From NCBI GenBank assembly GCA_003224815.1, contig QHZW01000110.1:1-34543 (forward strand): 34,543 nucleotides of DNA, in the 5' to 3' direction. The stretch's first letter is position 1; every line of letters begins with the position of its first letter. The notes beneath the pieces were generated by a model that was given only the letters and a program-made list of their open reading frames with translations, did not search any database and was not told the origin of the DNA. The DNA is from Acidobacteriota bacterium. GTDB lineage: Bacteria; Acidobacteriota; Terriglobia; Terriglobales; Acidobacteriaceae. Shown one piece after another: positions 7,453-17,010 of the stretch. The translations under genes were made by a program, and so were the position numbers.

Positions 7453-8838
7453 GTGATTGCAGCAGATGAACAAATAGGGACATACCTCGAGCTGTTCTCG
7501 CAATTCCAGAAACGCGCCCCCGGACACGACGTGCGGTGGCTGCGCGATCTGCGCGAGAGCGCGTTCGCGCGTTTCTGTGAAGTGGGATTTCCAACCACCC
7601 ACAACGAAGACTGGCGCTTTACCAATGTTTCGGCGATTTCGCGCGCCACATTTGAGCTTGCTCCGAAGTCCGCGGTTGCGGCTCGGGATCTGGGGTCCTA
7701 TCGCATCGCGAATGCCGCGTGTCAGCTCGTTTTCGTGAACGGCCACTTTTCCCGTGAACTCTCAAATCTGGGCGATACATCCCCGGGCCTGACCGTCAGC
7801 AGCCTCGGAGAGCAGATCAGTGTCGATCCCGCATCTCTCGAAGCGCACCTTGGGCGATATCTCAACATCCAGCGTGACGCGTTTTCTGCTCTGAACACTG
7901 CCTTTGCCGAAGACGGAGCTTACGTTCACATTCGGCGCGGCACAGTGCTCCTAAATCCGATTTGCTTTCTATTTATTTCGACTGCGAGGGATCGGCCTGT
8001 GATTTCAAGTCCGCGGAATCTGATTGTGGCCGAAAGTGAAACTCAGGCAACCATCGTAGAAGATTATGTTTCGCTCGGCGGAGACGCGACCGCCTTCTGC
8101 AATACCGCCACGGAGCTTTTTGCCGGTGACAACGCCGTCATTTCGCATTACATGATCGAGCGCGAACACCAGGAAGCGTTCAACGTTTCCACGTTGCGCC
8201 TTCAACAGGAAAGAAGCGCGAACATTTCCTCACACTCCGTTCTCCTCGGTGGAGGGCTGGTGCGCAACAACGTTCATCCCGTTCTGGCCGGCGAAGGTTC
8301 CGAATGCCTGATCAATGGCTTGTTCATTGGCAATGGCCACCAGCACCTCGACAACTACATGCTGGTTGAGCATGCCAGCCCGCATTGCGCCAGCCGCCAG
8401 TTCTACAACGGCATCCTGGATGATCGGGCGCACGGCGTCTTTCACGGCCGCATCATCGTTCACAAAGACGCACAGAAGACGGATGCCAAGCAGACCAATC
8501 GCAATCTGCTGCTCTCAGATGACGCTCGCATCGATACCAAGCCTCAGCTTGAAATCTATGCCGACGATGTGAAGTGCACGCATGGGGCGACTATCGGACA
8601 GATCGAAGAAAACGCGCTTTTTTATCTCCGCTCACGCGGCATTGACGAGATTTCAGCCCGCAAGCTGCTTCTGCTCGCGTTCGCGAGTGAATGCCTGGAG
8701 CGGATGGCAGCAAATCCGGCTCGCGATCATGTGGAGCAATTGATCCACGGTCATCTGCTTAAGATCGCGAACTCGACCAAGAACCTGGCCAAACTGACGA
8801 CCGAAGACCGCGATCGCAACTGGGAGGAAATCGGATGA
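7453..8838 (+). CDS. sufD: Fe-S cluster assembly protein SufD
   Basis: Paralogue and partner of SufB in the SufBCD scaffold. The ORF track begins at 7375 inside sufC. I choose the GTG at 7453 because GAGGAA sits six bases upstream and this start removes the overlap, leaving 461 aa, normal for SufD. Features are the N-terminal helical region with FPTTHNEDWRFTNVS, the beta-helix core (GGGLVRNNVHPVLAGEGSE, FNGIL-like FYNGILDDRAHGVFHGRI) and VHKDAQKTDAKQTNRNLLLS with DTKPQLEIYADDVKCTHGA. The C-terminal block FYLRSRGIDEISARKLLL matches the end of SufB. The last four bases overlap the start of sufS (ATGA), implying coupled translation. Confidence 0.96.
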   Translation: MIAADEQIGTYLELFSQFQKRAPGHDVRWLRDLRESAFARFCEVGFPTTHNEDWRFTNVSAISRATFELAPKSAVAARDLGSYRIANAACQLVFVNGHFSRELSNLGDTSPGLTVSSLGEQISVDPASLEAHLGRYLNIQRDAFSALNTAFAEDGAYVHIRRGTVLLNPICFLFISTARDRPVISSPRNLIVAESETQATIVEDYVSLGGDATAFCNTATELFAGDNAVISHYMIEREHQEAFNVSTLRLQQERSANISSHSVLLGGGLVRNNVHPVLAGEGSECLINGLFIGNGHQHLDNYMLVEHASPHCASRQFYNGILDDRAHGVFHGRIIVHKDAQKTDAKQTNRNLLLSDDARIDTKPQLEIYADDVKCTHGATIGQIEENALFYLRSRGIDEISARKLLLLAFASECLERMAANPARDHVEQLIHGHLLKIANSTKNLAKLTTEDRDRNWEEIG

Positions 8839-10106
8839 CCACAACAACGAACCTGCCCAGCGCTGCCGAGCTTCACACCGTAAAGCGCGCCTACGACGTT
8901 CAGAGGATTCGCCGCGACTTTCCCATCCTGGCCCGTGATGTGCGTGGCAAGAAGCTCGTCTATCTCGACAACGCCGCCACCTCGCAGAAGCCTCAGATTG
9001 TGCTAGATGCCATCGCCCGCTACTACGAGCAGGAGAACGCCAACATTCATCGCGGCGTGCATTTTCTCTCGGAACTGGCAACTTCGAAGCACGACCACGC
9101 GCGCCAAATCGTGCAGAAATTCATCAATGCGCCGCATGCGCACGAGATCGTCTTTGTTCGCGGCGCGACCGAAGCTATCAATCTGGTCGCGCAGACCTAC
9201 GGCCGCAAGCACGTCAGCTCGTGCGACGAAGTCCTCGTTACAGCCATGGAGCACCACTCCAACATCGTTCCCTGGCAGATTCTGTGCGATGAAAAAAACG
9301 CCAAGCTGCGAGTAGCTCCGATCAATGAACTTGGCGAACTGATCATGGCCGAATTCGAGAAACTGATTGGCCCGCGCACAAAGATCATCGCCATTCCGCA
9401 TGTCTCAAACGCCCTCGGAACTGTGAATCCAGTCGCGAAGATTGTGGAACTTGCTCACACACGAAATATCCCCGTTGTTGTCGACGGCGCGCAGGCTGCC
9501 CCACACACTAAGATTGATGTGCAGTCGCTTGGCTGCGACTTCTACGCCTTCTCTAGCCACAAGATGTTTGGGCCGATGGGCATGGGCGTTCTTTACGGGA
9601 AGACAGAGTTGCTCGAAGCCATGCCGCCGTACCAGGGCGGAGGTGACATGATCAGCTCCGTTACATTCGAAAAGACGATCTATAACAAGTTGCCATTCAA
9701 GTTCGAAGCTGGCACGCCCGACGTTGCAGGAGCAATCGGCCTGGGCGTCGCAATCGAATACCTGAACGCGATCGGAATGGACAACATCGCCGCATACGAG
9801 CACGAATTACTCGCGTATGCGACTGAAAAAGTTTCCGCAATCTCCGGGGTTCGCTTGATCGGTACAGCCAGAGACAAGGCCGGCGTACTTTCGTTCGTGA
9901 TGGACAACGTTCATCCGCACGATATCGGCACCATTCTTGACCAGGAAGGCATCGCCATCCGCACTGGACATCACTGTGCGCAGCCGGTGATGCAGTGTTT
10001 CGGAATTCCCGCTACGGCGCGGGCGTCGTTGGCTTTGTACAACACAAAAGACGAAGTCGATGCGCTCGCAGCAGGCATCAAAAAGGTGCAAGAGGTTTTC
10101 TCCTGA
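8835..10106 (+). CDS. sufS: Cysteine desulfurase SufS
   Basis: PLP-dependent group II cysteine desulfurase (423 aa) that removes sulfur from L-cysteine as an enzyme-bound persulfide and passes it to SufU. The family blocks are YLDNAATSQKP near the N-terminus, NANIHRGVHFLSE, GATEAINLVAQ and MEHHSNIVPW. The PLP-binding lysine is K243 in SSHKMFGPMG. The catalytic cysteine is C381 in RTGHHCAQP, within the short active-site loop typical of SufS-type enzymes. An N-terminal extension of about 20 residues precedes the fold. It overlaps sufD by four bases and sufU by one base (TGATG), so all three are translationally coupled. Confidence 0.96.
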   Translation: MTTTTNLPSAAELHTVKRAYDVQRIRRDFPILARDVRGKKLVYLDNAATSQKPQIVLDAIARYYEQENANIHRGVHFLSELATSKHDHARQIVQKFINAPHAHEIVFVRGATEAINLVAQTYGRKHVSSCDEVLVTAMEHHSNIVPWQILCDEKNAKLRVAPINELGELIMAEFEKLIGPRTKIIAIPHVSNALGTVNPVAKIVELAHTRNIPVVVDGAQAAPHTKIDVQSLGCDFYAFSSHKMFGPMGMGVLYGKTELLEAMPPYQGGGDMISSVTFEKTIYNKLPFKFEAGTPDVAGAIGLGVAIEYLNAIGMDNIAAYEHELLAYATEKVSAISGVRLIGTARDKAGVLSFVMDNVHPHDIGTILDQEGIAIRTGHHCAQPVMQCFGIPATARASLALYNTKDEVDALAAGIKKVQEVFS

Positions 10107-10552
10107 TGGCTGACCTTCGCGACTTGTACCAGGAAGTGATTCTCGAGCACAGCAAAGCCCCGCGTAATTATCGCGAGCTTGCCTCGGGACAGAGCGCGGA
10201 AGGCTTCAATCCGCTTTGCGGCGATCACTTCACAGTTTTTCTAAAACTCGAAAACGACGTAGTGAACGACGTCAGCTTTCAAGGCTCTGGCTGCGCGATT
10301 TCAAAAGCCTCTGCCTCGATGATGACGCAGGCCGTGAAAGGGAAGAGCAAAACAGAAGCCAAAAAATTGTTCGACACGTTTCACAAGCTGGTGACTGAGG
10401 GAGATGCTAACGGCGACCGTGCCGATCTCGGCAAACTCGCCGTATTCTCTGGCGTATCAGAATTCCCAGTCCGTGTGAAATGCGCCACCCTGGCATGGCA
10501 TACACTGAAAGCCGCGATCGAGGGCAAGCAAGGATCGGTTTCGACCGAGTAG
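10106..10552 (+). CDS. sufU: Zinc-dependent sulfurtransferase SufU
   Basis: SufU (148 aa) accepts persulfide sulfur from SufS and relays it to the SufBCD scaffold. The ORF-track start at 9995 is an upstream read-through. The ATG at 10106 overlaps the sufS stop in TGATG, which fixes the start. The zinc/sulfur ligands typical of SufU are present: C38 (NPLCGD), C63 (GSGCAIS) and C126 (VKCATLAW), with D40 alongside. The segment between C63 and C126 includes the insertion (about residues 100-115) that distinguishes SufU from IscU. Together with SufS this gives the SufSU-type system known from Firmicutes and many other phyla, replacing the SufE of enterobacteria. Confidence 0.95.
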   Translation: MADLRDLYQEVILEHSKAPRNYRELASGQSAEGFNPLCGDHFTVFLKLENDVVNDVSFQGSGCAISKASASMMTQAVKGKSKTEAKKLFDTFHKLVTEGDANGDRADLGKLAVFSGVSEFPVRVKCATLAWHTLKAAIEGKQGSVSTE

Positions 10553-10559
10553 ACTCGCG

Positions 10560-11102
10560 ATGAATCAGACAGTAAAACTAAGTCGCACAACCGAGGTCAT
10601 TGAGATTCCCAGCGGTCGCGTCAGCACATTGCCCGAGAACATGTCGGTGCGCATCATGCAGTCGCGTGGCGACAGCTACACGGTGTGGACTGACTACGGA
10701 CAGATGTATCGCATCGAAGGCAAAGATGCCGACGCGCTCGGCATGCAGCCGCACGACGGTTCTTCAACTGCGGAGCCGCCGCGCGAATTTAATGAGCAGA
10801 TGGTCTGGGACGTTCTCAAATCGGTTTACGATCCTGAGATTCCAGTCAACATCGTGGACCTTGGCTTGATTTATTCATGCAAGATCAATCCCATCGACGC
10901 TGAGTCAGATTCGAAGCGCATCGACATTGAAATGTCCATGACCGCACCGGGATGCGGGATGGGCGGCGTGCTCAAAGCTGATGTGGAGAGCAAACTTTCT
11001 CGTTTGCCTTCAGTTAAGGAAGTGCAAGTTGAAGTTGTGCTCGACCCGCCCTGGGACCAGAGCAGAATGTCCGAAGCCGCAAAGCTGCAGCTTGGGTTCT
11101 AA
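10560..11102 (+). CDS. sufT: Fe-S maturation protein SufT (MIP18/DUF59 family)
   Basis: SufT-type protein of 180 aa. The C-terminal MIP18 domain has VYDPEIPVNIVDLGLIYS (about residues 92-109) and the MTAPGCGMGGVL motif carrying its cysteine, then VEVVLDPPWDQSRMS. The N-terminal extension of about 75 residues (PSGRVSTLPENMSVRIMQ) is the feature that separates long SufT from the short MIP18 proteins. SufT aids maturation of iron-sulfur proteins when cluster demand is high. It is the last gene of the suf operon, seven bases after sufU, and is convergent with pckG 35 bases further on. Its ribosome site is weak, suggesting coupling to sufU. Confidence 0.94.
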   Translation: MNQTVKLSRTTEVIEIPSGRVSTLPENMSVRIMQSRGDSYTVWTDYGQMYRIEGKDADALGMQPHDGSSTAEPPREFNEQMVWDVLKSVYDPEIPVNIVDLGLIYSCKINPIDAESDSKRIDIEMSMTAPGCGMGGVLKADVESKLSRLPSVKEVQVEVVLDPPWDQSRMSEAAKLQLGF

Positions 11103-11137
11103 GTAGCAGCCGCCTGGGCGAGGACGCCGTGCCTCCA

Positions 11138-12967
11138 TCACAACCTGCAAATCAACAACTCCCGCTCATACACCAACTCCGGCGGCAGGTGCGCGTGGAG
11201 CAAAATGAAAAGTTCTTCGTGGTCGATCACTTCGCGCTTCCACGCTGCGCGATCAACTTGCTGTAGTTCTTCGAATGTTTCGCGCGGAAAATCCAGGCCT
11301 CGCAGATCCATGTCTTCGTAAAACGGCGTCCAGCCGATTGGTGTTTCTTTTGTCCGCGTTCGTCCATGCACACGATCGACAATCCATTTCAGTACGCGAA
11401 AATTATCACGGAAGCCAGGCCATAGAAATTCTCCGTTCTCGCCTTTCCGGAACCAGTTCACGTGAAAGATGCGCGGCGTCATGCTCAACGACCGCTGCAT
11501 TTTGATCCAGTGGCGGAAATAATCGCCCATGTGATAACCGCAGAAGGGAAGCATCGCCATTGGGTCGCGCCGCACTTTGCCGACTTCGCCGGCTGCCGCC
11601 GCTGTAGTTTCCGATCCCATAGTCGCGCCGGCATACACGCCTGAACTCCAGTTGAATGCCTGATATATAAGCGGAGTCGTATGTGCCCGTCTGCCGCCGA
11701 AGATAATTGCACTGATCGGAACACCGGTCGGCGCTTCCCAATCGGGATCAATAGTTGGACATTGCTTGGCCGGTGCGGTAAAACGCGCGTTCGGGTGCGC
11801 TGCTTTGGCACCGGTTTTCTTTGCGATCTCCGGAGTCCAGCGATTACCTTGCCAGTCAATGCATTCGGCCGGCGGCTGGTCGGTCATTCCTTCCCACCAC
11901 ACCCCGCCTTCAGGTGTGAGCGCGACGTTGGTGAAAATCGTATTCCGGGAAAGCGTTGCCATCGCATTCGGATTCGTCTTCACCGACGTCCCTGGCGCTA
12001 CGCCAAAAAATCCAGCTTCAGGATTGATCGCCCGTAATCGCCCTTGCTCGTCCGGCGTGATCCACGCAATATCGTCGCCAACGGTGGTGATCTTCCACCC
12101 TTTGAATTCTTCCGGCGGCACCATCATGGCGAAGTTGGTTTTCCCGCACGCGCTCGGAAACGCCGCAGCCACATAGGTCTTCTGACCGTCCGGATCTTCG
12201 ACCCCGACGATCAGCATATGTTCCGCCATCCAGCCCTCGTCGCGCGCCATGTTCGACGCAATCCGCAACGCAAAGCACTTTTTACCAACCAGCGCATTCC
12301 CGCCGTATCCCGACCCGTAAGACCAGATTTCACGCGTCTCCGGGAAATGCACAATGTATTTCTCTGGGTTGCACGGCCACGGAACATCCTTCTGCCCCGG
12401 CGCAAGCGGCATGCCCACGCTGTGCAGGCAAGGCACGACGCGCTTGTAGTCCTTGTCGATTTCTTTAAAGACAGGCAGCCCGATCCGCGACATGATTCGC
12501 ATGTTCACAACAACGTAGGGCGAGTCCGTCAGCTGCACTCCAATTTGCGACACAGCCGCGCCCACCGGCCCCATGCTGAACGGTAGAACGTACATCGTCC
12601 GTCCGTTCATGGAATTTCGGAAGAGCCCGCGCAGTTTCTTCCGCATCTCGTAGGGATTTTCCCAATTGTTGGTCGGCCCGGCACTGTCTTTAGAAAGGGA
12701 ACAGATAAACGTCCGGTCTTCCACTCGCGCCACGTCACTCTTATCAGAACGCGCCAGATAGCATCCCGGCCATAACTTCTCATTCAGGCGAGTAAGCGTT
12801 CCACTCGCAACCATCTCCTGGCAAAGCTGATCGTTCTCTTCCTGTGATCCGTCTACCCAATGAATGTTCGCTGGCTGGGTGAGTTCCGCCATCTTCTCAA
12901 CCCAGCGGAGCAAATGTTGATTTTTAGTCAGAGGCACTGCCGAAGTGGCTTGGGTAATGGTTGCCAT
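11138..12967 (-). CDS. pckG: Phosphoenolpyruvate carboxykinase (GTP)
   Basis: Converts oxaloacetate and GTP to PEP, GDP and CO2, the entry step of gluconeogenesis; cytoplasmic. The ORF track starts at 13039, but I choose the ATG at 12967 (609 aa). It follows AGGAG at a good distance and begins [10 protein letters not shown], matching the usual length of the GTP-dependent family. The P-loop/kinase-1a motif is [15 protein letters not shown] (about residue 275), the guanine-specific family block is [19 protein letters not shown], and the metal and substrate region includes [14 protein letters not shown]. The later ones are [17 protein letters not shown] and [20 protein letters not shown]. The gene stands alone with a 388-base upstream region and no clear promoter that I could single out. 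Confidence 0.96.
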   Translation of the reverse strand: MATITQATSAVPLTKNQHLLRWVEKMAELTQPANIHWVDGSQEENDQLCQEMVASGTLTRLNEKLWPGCYLARSDKSDVARVEDRTFICSLSKDSAGPTNNWENPYEMRKKLRGLFRNSMNGRTMYVLPFSMGPVGAAVSQIGVQLTDSPYVVVNMRIMSRIGLPVFKEIDKDYKRVVPCLHSVGMPLAPGQKDVPWPCNPEKYIVHFPETREIWSYGSGYGGNALVGKKCFALRIASNMARDEGWMAEHMLIVGVEDPDGQKTYVAAAFPSACGKTNFAMMVPPEEFKGWKITTVGDDIAWITPDEQGRLRAINPEAGFFGVAPGTSVKTNPNAMATLSRNTIFTNVALTPEGGVWWEGMTDQPPAECIDWQGNRWTPEIAKKTGAKAAHPNARFTAPAKQCPTIDPDWEAPTGVPISAIIFGGRRAHTTPLIYQAFNWSSGVYAGATMGSETTAAAAGEVGKVRRDPMAMLPFCGYHMGDYFRHWIKMQRSLSMTPRIFHVNWFRKGENGEFLWPGFRDNFRVLKWIVDRVHGRTRTKETPIGWTPFYEDMDLRGLDFPRETFEELQQVDRAAWKREVIDHEELFILLHAHLPPELVYERELLICRL

Positions 12968-13355
12968 GCGATCTCCTGGGCGCGCGACATGAAGCGCCTC
13001 GTTGTTTGGACGGGGACGAGAGACTAATAAAGAGTGCAATCCATGTTAACTCACCCGGCAAATGTCAGAAAAGTCGAGGCTGTGATCCGCTGAATGCCGC
13101 TCTACGCCTGGCCTTCGCTCAAGCCTTGTTAAGCGAATGTTAGTTTTCTTCCTTCTTTTGATGAACTTGCGCACCGCAGGTACATGAACTCTTGTTACCG
13201 TCATTTAACTATTTTCTAAGGTGTTCCCCTGATTGTTGATGTAAAACATCGACAGTAGTTTGGCGCTAGGGGCTCCTACATTCCTGGAATTTTACAGCCG
13301 TACTGCGCGTACCGGACGGACGTGTGCCTTGGGCGCGCACAGGACTGGAGGATGC
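12968..13355. other. Divergent intergenic region of pckG and the metallophosphoesterase gene
   Basis: 388 bases without a gene. It holds the two divergent leaders, the pckG ribosome site, and a near-palindrome at 13234-13254. AT-rich stretches at about 13140-13215 could hold promoters, but no hexamer pair stands out. The ORF-track extensions into this region (24 extra pckG codons, 32 extra metallophosphoesterase codons) are not supported by ribosome sites. Confidence 0.5.
13234..13254. promoter_or_regulatory. Operator-like near-palindrome upstream of metallophosphoesterase
   Basis: TGTTGATGT-aaa-ACATCGACA: nine-base arms with one mismatch around a three-base centre, about 100 bases before the metallophosphoesterase ATG. 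The size and AT-rich centre suit a dimeric regulator. No regulator gene is adjacent. It is too weak and has no T-run to be a terminator. Confidence 0.4.
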
Positions 13356-14861
13356 ATGAAGTACCTGGCTTTAGGCCTGCTGATTTTGAGCAGCGCGGTG
13401 TGGACGATTGCGCCGTTTACAACTAACGCACATACTGCCCAGCCGATGATCGCCAAGGCTGACCCCGATTTTTCCATCGTTCTGTTTCCCGACACGCAGT
13501 ATTACAACGGCCAGAATTCGTACGTCTTTCAGGACCAGGCGAATTGGGTCGTGAGCCATCAGGCCGCACTGAACATCAAAATGGTGATCGGCCTCGGCGA
13601 CATCATCGACGGCGGCGGCTATCCGGTAGACAACAACGGCAACGTCGTGGGACTCTGTGCCAATGCGCCTGCCGCAACCTGGCAGGCACAGTGGCAGAAC
13701 GCTCAAGCAGCAATCAACATTCTCAACAGCCACGGAATCTACTATCAACCGACCATTGGCAATCATGACTACGATTGCGAAGGTGATCGCCCGCAGCCGC
13801 GGAGCACGACCAACTACTTCCGCCATTTCGGAGGCCTGAGCATGCCTCCGACGGCCTACATTCTCGATTCCGCCGGAAATCGTACCCCGAATTTCTACAA
13901 AATCATGGACACGGGTTCGACGAAGTACATGATCTTGTCGCTTGAACTATTCCCGCGTCCGTGGGTAGTGACTGCGGCCAACAACCTGATTTCCAATTTC
14001 AAGGGGCCGGTGATCGTTGTCACGCACGCGTATCTCTCAAACGATGGATCTGGCCCAACCTTCGGCAACAGCATGCAACCCGGCAGCGCATATCCACTTT
14101 GCTCCGGATTTCCCGGCAGCGTTTACAACTGTCGCAGCGATTCGCTAGCTTCCTACAAGCCGACTGGCGGCGGAACCGATGGTATCGGCCTCTGGTACAA
14201 CCTCATCGGCGCTCATCCCAACCTATTCATGGCGCTCAGTGGGCATATCCGCTTACCGAAACCTGGAGATTTTCCCAATGTCCCCGCTTACAACGGCGCC
14301 GGCCGCGTGGATTGCAATGTGCAAGCCTGGACTACGCTTTGCTCCAATCCCTATCGTCCGATTCAGATCCTGTCCGACTTTCAAGGGCAGGGAAATGGCG
14401 GGTATTTCGGATACGGGTACCTGCGCATCCTGACCGTCAGTCCGGCGAAGAAAACCGTGAGCGTATTCACGTACTCGCCTTCAGTGTCTGGACGGAAAAG
14501 CAAATTTCCCGCCGCACTGCCGGCCTACAAAACTGATTCTTACAATCAGTTCACCGCCAACTTTCCCAACACCTTCGGTGGTCCTGAGAGGGAGATAACA
14601 CAGATCACGTCCCCCCTCGATGGCAGCCACGTTCCCCGGATTTTTCCACTGTCTGCCGCGGCTCACGGCCCCGATAGAACCAGTCACATGCAGATTTACG
14701 TGGACGGAACGAAGTACGCAGATTACCGCAATGTCAATAGTTTGCCGACAGGTACTAAAGTAGTTCTTCCACGTGCGGGCGTGCACCGGGTCGCAGTGCA
14801 GACGCACGATTCAAGCACGGGTAATTGGGTGAAATCGGTGATCTATGTGACCAGTCCGTAA
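13356..14861 (+). CDS. Secreted metallophosphoesterase (calcineurin-like)
   Basis: The protein begins MKYLALGLLILSSAVWT, a clear Sec signal peptide (about residues 1-25), so the product is exported. I choose the ATG at 13356 with GGAGG just upstream; the ORF-track start at 13260 would bury the signal peptide. The metallophosphoesterase motifs follow: FPDTQYY (metal-binding DTQ variant), GLGDIIDGGG, TIGNHDYD, VVTHAY and SGHIRL. In the last, the second histidine of the usual GHxH is replaced by arginine, so one metal-site contact may differ. The C-terminal 90 residues (after GGPEREITQITSP) look like a beta-sandwich Ig-like module. The substrate is unknown. The gene stands alone between divergent pckG and a convergent STAS gene. 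Confidence 0.87.
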   Translation: MKYLALGLLILSSAVWTIAPFTTNAHTAQPMIAKADPDFSIVLFPDTQYYNGQNSYVFQDQANWVVSHQAALNIKMVIGLGDIIDGGGYPVDNNGNVVGLCANAPAATWQAQWQNAQAAINILNSHGIYYQPTIGNHDYDCEGDRPQPRSTTNYFRHFGGLSMPPTAYILDSAGNRTPNFYKIMDTGSTKYMILSLELFPRPWVVTAANNLISNFKGPVIVVTHAYLSNDGSGPTFGNSMQPGSAYPLCSGFPGSVYNCRSDSLASYKPTGGGTDGIGLWYNLIGAHPNLFMALSGHIRLPKPGDFPNVPAYNGAGRVDCNVQAWTTLCSNPYRPIQILSDFQGQGNGGYFGYGYLRILTVSPAKKTVSVFTYSPSVSGRKSKFPAALPAYKTDSYNQFTANFPNTFGGPEREITQITSPLDGSHVPRIFPLSAAAHGPDRTSHMQIYVDGTKYADYRNVNSLPTGTKVVLPRAGVHRVAVQTHDSSTGNWVKSVIYVTSP

Positions 14862-14898
14862 GCTAACGCGTGAACACTTAACCAGATAAGCACACGTT

Positions 14899-15615
14899 CT
14901 ACGCACTTTGAGTATTGAGCCGCGACTTAATCTGCTGTAATACTCCGGCCCCTGCTTCGCCGGCGTCAAGCAGCGAGAAATCGCGGCTCAGTTCTATTAC
15001 CGGCACACTCACACATGCTGATTGAAACGCCACATCTGCGTTCGCATCACTGTCTGGCCCGCGCACGATAGCGTCAAATTTGGTGATGCGCGAAAGGAGT
15101 AGCGCATCCTTAAGATGGGCTGTGGTCTGAACGTCGTATCCCGCGCTGCGTAGCATCGCGCGGAGAAAAGAAAGTACGTCGGGGTTGCGTTCCAGGCAAA
15201 GTATGCTGCGCCCGCTGCGCTCTGGAGCTTCGAGTTTCAGGTCCTTGCCGTAAAATGCCCTGACTGCTCCCTCCTCGGATTCGTGGGTATCGAAAACATC
15301 TGCCAGATGGGACATCGCCAACACTTTGCGTACGATCTCCGGAACCTTGCAGAGTTTCAGGTCTCCGTGTGCCTTGCGCGTACTGGTTAAGCTGCGAACA
15401 ATGGTGCCGAGGCCGCAACTGTCGATGAACTCAACTTCGCCCAGGTGCAGGACAATGGCACGCCGGTCCCGCAATAACCATGTGACGTGGGAGCGCAACG
15501 AATCGCATTCGCTGCCAGCCACAATGCGGCCTTTACAGCGAACAATTATTACGTGTCCAACTTCACCGGTTTCGAGCGATAGGCGCAAATGGGCCTCCAA
15601 CGCGAATGGGACCAT
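14899..15615 (-). CDS. STAS-domain protein with degenerate receiver domain
   Basis: Two-domain protein of 238 aa. Residues about 12-120 form a STAS (anti-sigma-factor-antagonist) domain with the phosphoacceptor signature FIDSCGLG (63-70), where the serine (S66) is the residue phosphorylated in SpoIIAA-type proteins. Residues about 135-235 resemble a response-regulator receiver: SILCLERNPDVLSFLRAMLRSAGYDV, then KFDAIVRGPDSD and VPVIELS. The usual acidic pocket and phosphoaccepting aspartate are not conserved (IVRGP where I.D.. is expected), so it is probably a pseudo-receiver. A role in partner-switching regulation is inferred; no anti-sigma kinase or phosphatase gene is nearby. A TATAAT hexamer lies 18 bases upstream of the ATG. 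Confidence 0.8.
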   Translation of the reverse strand: MVPFALEAHLRLSLETGEVGHVIIVRCKGRIVAGSECDSLRSHVTWLLRDRRAIVLHLGEVEFIDSCGLGTIVRSLTSTRKAHGDLKLCKVPEIVRKVLAMSHLADVFDTHESEEGAVRAFYGKDLKLEAPERSGRSILCLERNPDVLSFLRAMLRSAGYDVQTTAHLKDALLLSRITKFDAIVRGPDSDANADVAFQSACVSVPVIELSRDFSLLDAGEAGAGVLQQIKSRLNTQSA

Positions 15616-15632
15616 GGCTGCGAAATCGTCAC

Positions 15633-15638
15633 ATTATA
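15633..15638 (-). promoter_or_regulatory. Perfect -10 hexamer upstream of the STAS gene
   Basis: TATAAT on the minus strand, with its downstream end 17 bases before the STAS-gene ATG. No good -35 hexamer is visible at 16-18 bases, so this is a candidate only. It would separate STAS-gene transcription from the ispG cluster upstream. Confidence 0.35.
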
Positions 15639-15700
15639 GCGGCGAGAGGGAACATCGCGGGCAAATTTGATAGGTACGGCGCATCGTCGTTGCGGTCTTG

Positions 15701-16942
15701 TTAAACCGTGACCTGATCTTCAGACCTCGCGGCGTAGTGAGAGTTTACGTATTCGTCAAGGATGGTGATGAACTCAGCCACGATGGCGTCGCCCTTGAGA
15801 GTAGTGAACAGTCGGCCGTCCACGTACACCGGAGCTTTCGGTTCTTCGAATGTGCCGGGAAGGGATATGCCGAGACTGGCATGCTTGGATTCGCCGGGGC
15901 CATTAACCACGCACCCCATCACCGCAACCTTCATCTCTTCGACCCCGGAGTAGCGTTCTTTCCACACCGGCATCTGCTCGCGCAGATAACTCTGTATCTG
16001 CTCGGCCATTTCCTGGAAGAAGGTGCTGGTGGTGCGTCCGCAACCGGGGCAGGCGGTCACTTGCGGTGTGAAGCTGCGAATGCCTAGCGACTGCAAGATC
16101 TGCTGCGCCACGCGAACTTCTTCCGCGCGATCTCCGCCCGGAGCAGGCGTGAGCGAAACGCGAATGGTGTCGCCGATGCCTTCCTGCAAAAGGATTGAGA
16201 GTCCAGCGCTCGATGCCACGATGCCTTTTGCCCCCATGCCCGCCTCAGTAAGCCCCAAGTGCAGCGGATAGCTGCACCGCGCAGCTAACGAGCGATAAAC
16301 ATCAACCAAGTCCTGCACGCCGCTCACCTTCGCGCTGAGAATGATCTGGTCCGAGCGCAAACCATATTTCTCGGCCAATGCTGCAGAGTTCAGCGCGCTC
16401 ACCACCATCGCTTCCATGGTCACCTCGCGCGCGTCTTTTGGCTCGGAAGCCCGCGAGTTCTCGTCCATCATGCGCGTCAGCAGCGACTGATCGAGCGATC
16501 CCCAATTGACGCCGATGCGCACGGGTTTTTGATTCTCGACCGCAACCTCGACCATGGTACGGAAATTCGAATCATCTTTACGCCCAATTCCGACATTGCC
16601 AGGGTTGATGCGATATTTCGCCAGCGCCTGCGCGCACGCCGGATATTTCTTCAGCAGAATGTGCCCGTTGTAATGAAAGTCACCGATGATTGGAACATGA
16701 ACTCCGCGCCTGTCGAGCTGCTCAAAAATGTGCGGGACGGCCGCAGCGGCATCTTCATTGTTGACCGTGACCCGAACCAGTTCCGACCCTGCCCGTGCGA
16801 GGGCCGCGACTTGCTCGACCGTGGAGGACACGTCGGCGGTGTCCGTGTTGGTCATGGATTGCACCACAACCGGTGCATCGGAGCCGACGCGGACATTGCC
16901 TATACTGCAGGTTATGGACTTACGGCGTTGGATTGAGGCCAT
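15701..16942 (-). CDS. ispG: 4-hydroxy-3-methylbut-2-enyl-diphosphate synthase IspG (GcpE)
   Basis: Penultimate step of the MEP isoprenoid pathway: converts MEcPP to HMBPP with a [4Fe-4S] cluster. The ORF track fuses it to an unrelated upstream propeller in a 722-aa frame. The true protein starts at the ATG at 16942 ([15 protein letters not shown]) and is 413 aa, the normal length. Visible blocks are [27 protein letters not shown] and INPGNVG. The cluster cysteines are in [12 protein letters not shown] (about C297 and C300) and GCVVNGPGE (about C343). Dxr, the second MEP enzyme, is encoded about 2.5 kb upstream on the same strand. Its cluster links it functionally to the suf operon. The ribosome site is weak. 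Confidence 0.94.
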   Translation of the reverse strand: MASIQRRKSITCSIGNVRVGSDAPVVVQSMTNTDTADVSSTVEQVAALARAGSELVRVTVNNEDAAAAVPHIFEQLDRRGVHVPIIGDFHYNGHILLKKYPACAQALAKYRINPGNVGIGRKDDSNFRTMVEVAVENQKPVRIGVNWGSLDQSLLTRMMDENSRASEPKDAREVTMEAMVVSALNSAALAEKYGLRSDQIILSAKVSGVQDLVDVYRSLAARCSYPLHLGLTEAGMGAKGIVASSAGLSILLQEGIGDTIRVSLTPAPGGDRAEEVRVAQQILQSLGIRSFTPQVTACPGCGRTTSTFFQEMAEQIQSYLREQMPVWKERYSGVEEMKVAVMGCVVNGPGESKHASLGISLPGTFEEPKAPVYVDGRLFTTLKGDAIVAEFITILDEYVNSHYAARSEDQVTV

Positions 16943-17010
16943 GGAAAGAATTAGTTTAACAGAGAGGAAATCGCGACTCACTCCGAGCTTTAAGCTATCG
17001 GCAAGGACAC

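Noticed and set aside
11103-11137. Terminator between sufT and pckG
   Set aside because: Only a four-base stem (GGCG-AGGA-CGCC) without a T-run; too weak to call.
12968-13039. 24-codon N-terminal extension of pckG
   Set aside because: No ribosome site, and the ATG at 12967 has AGGAG upstream and gives the normal family length.
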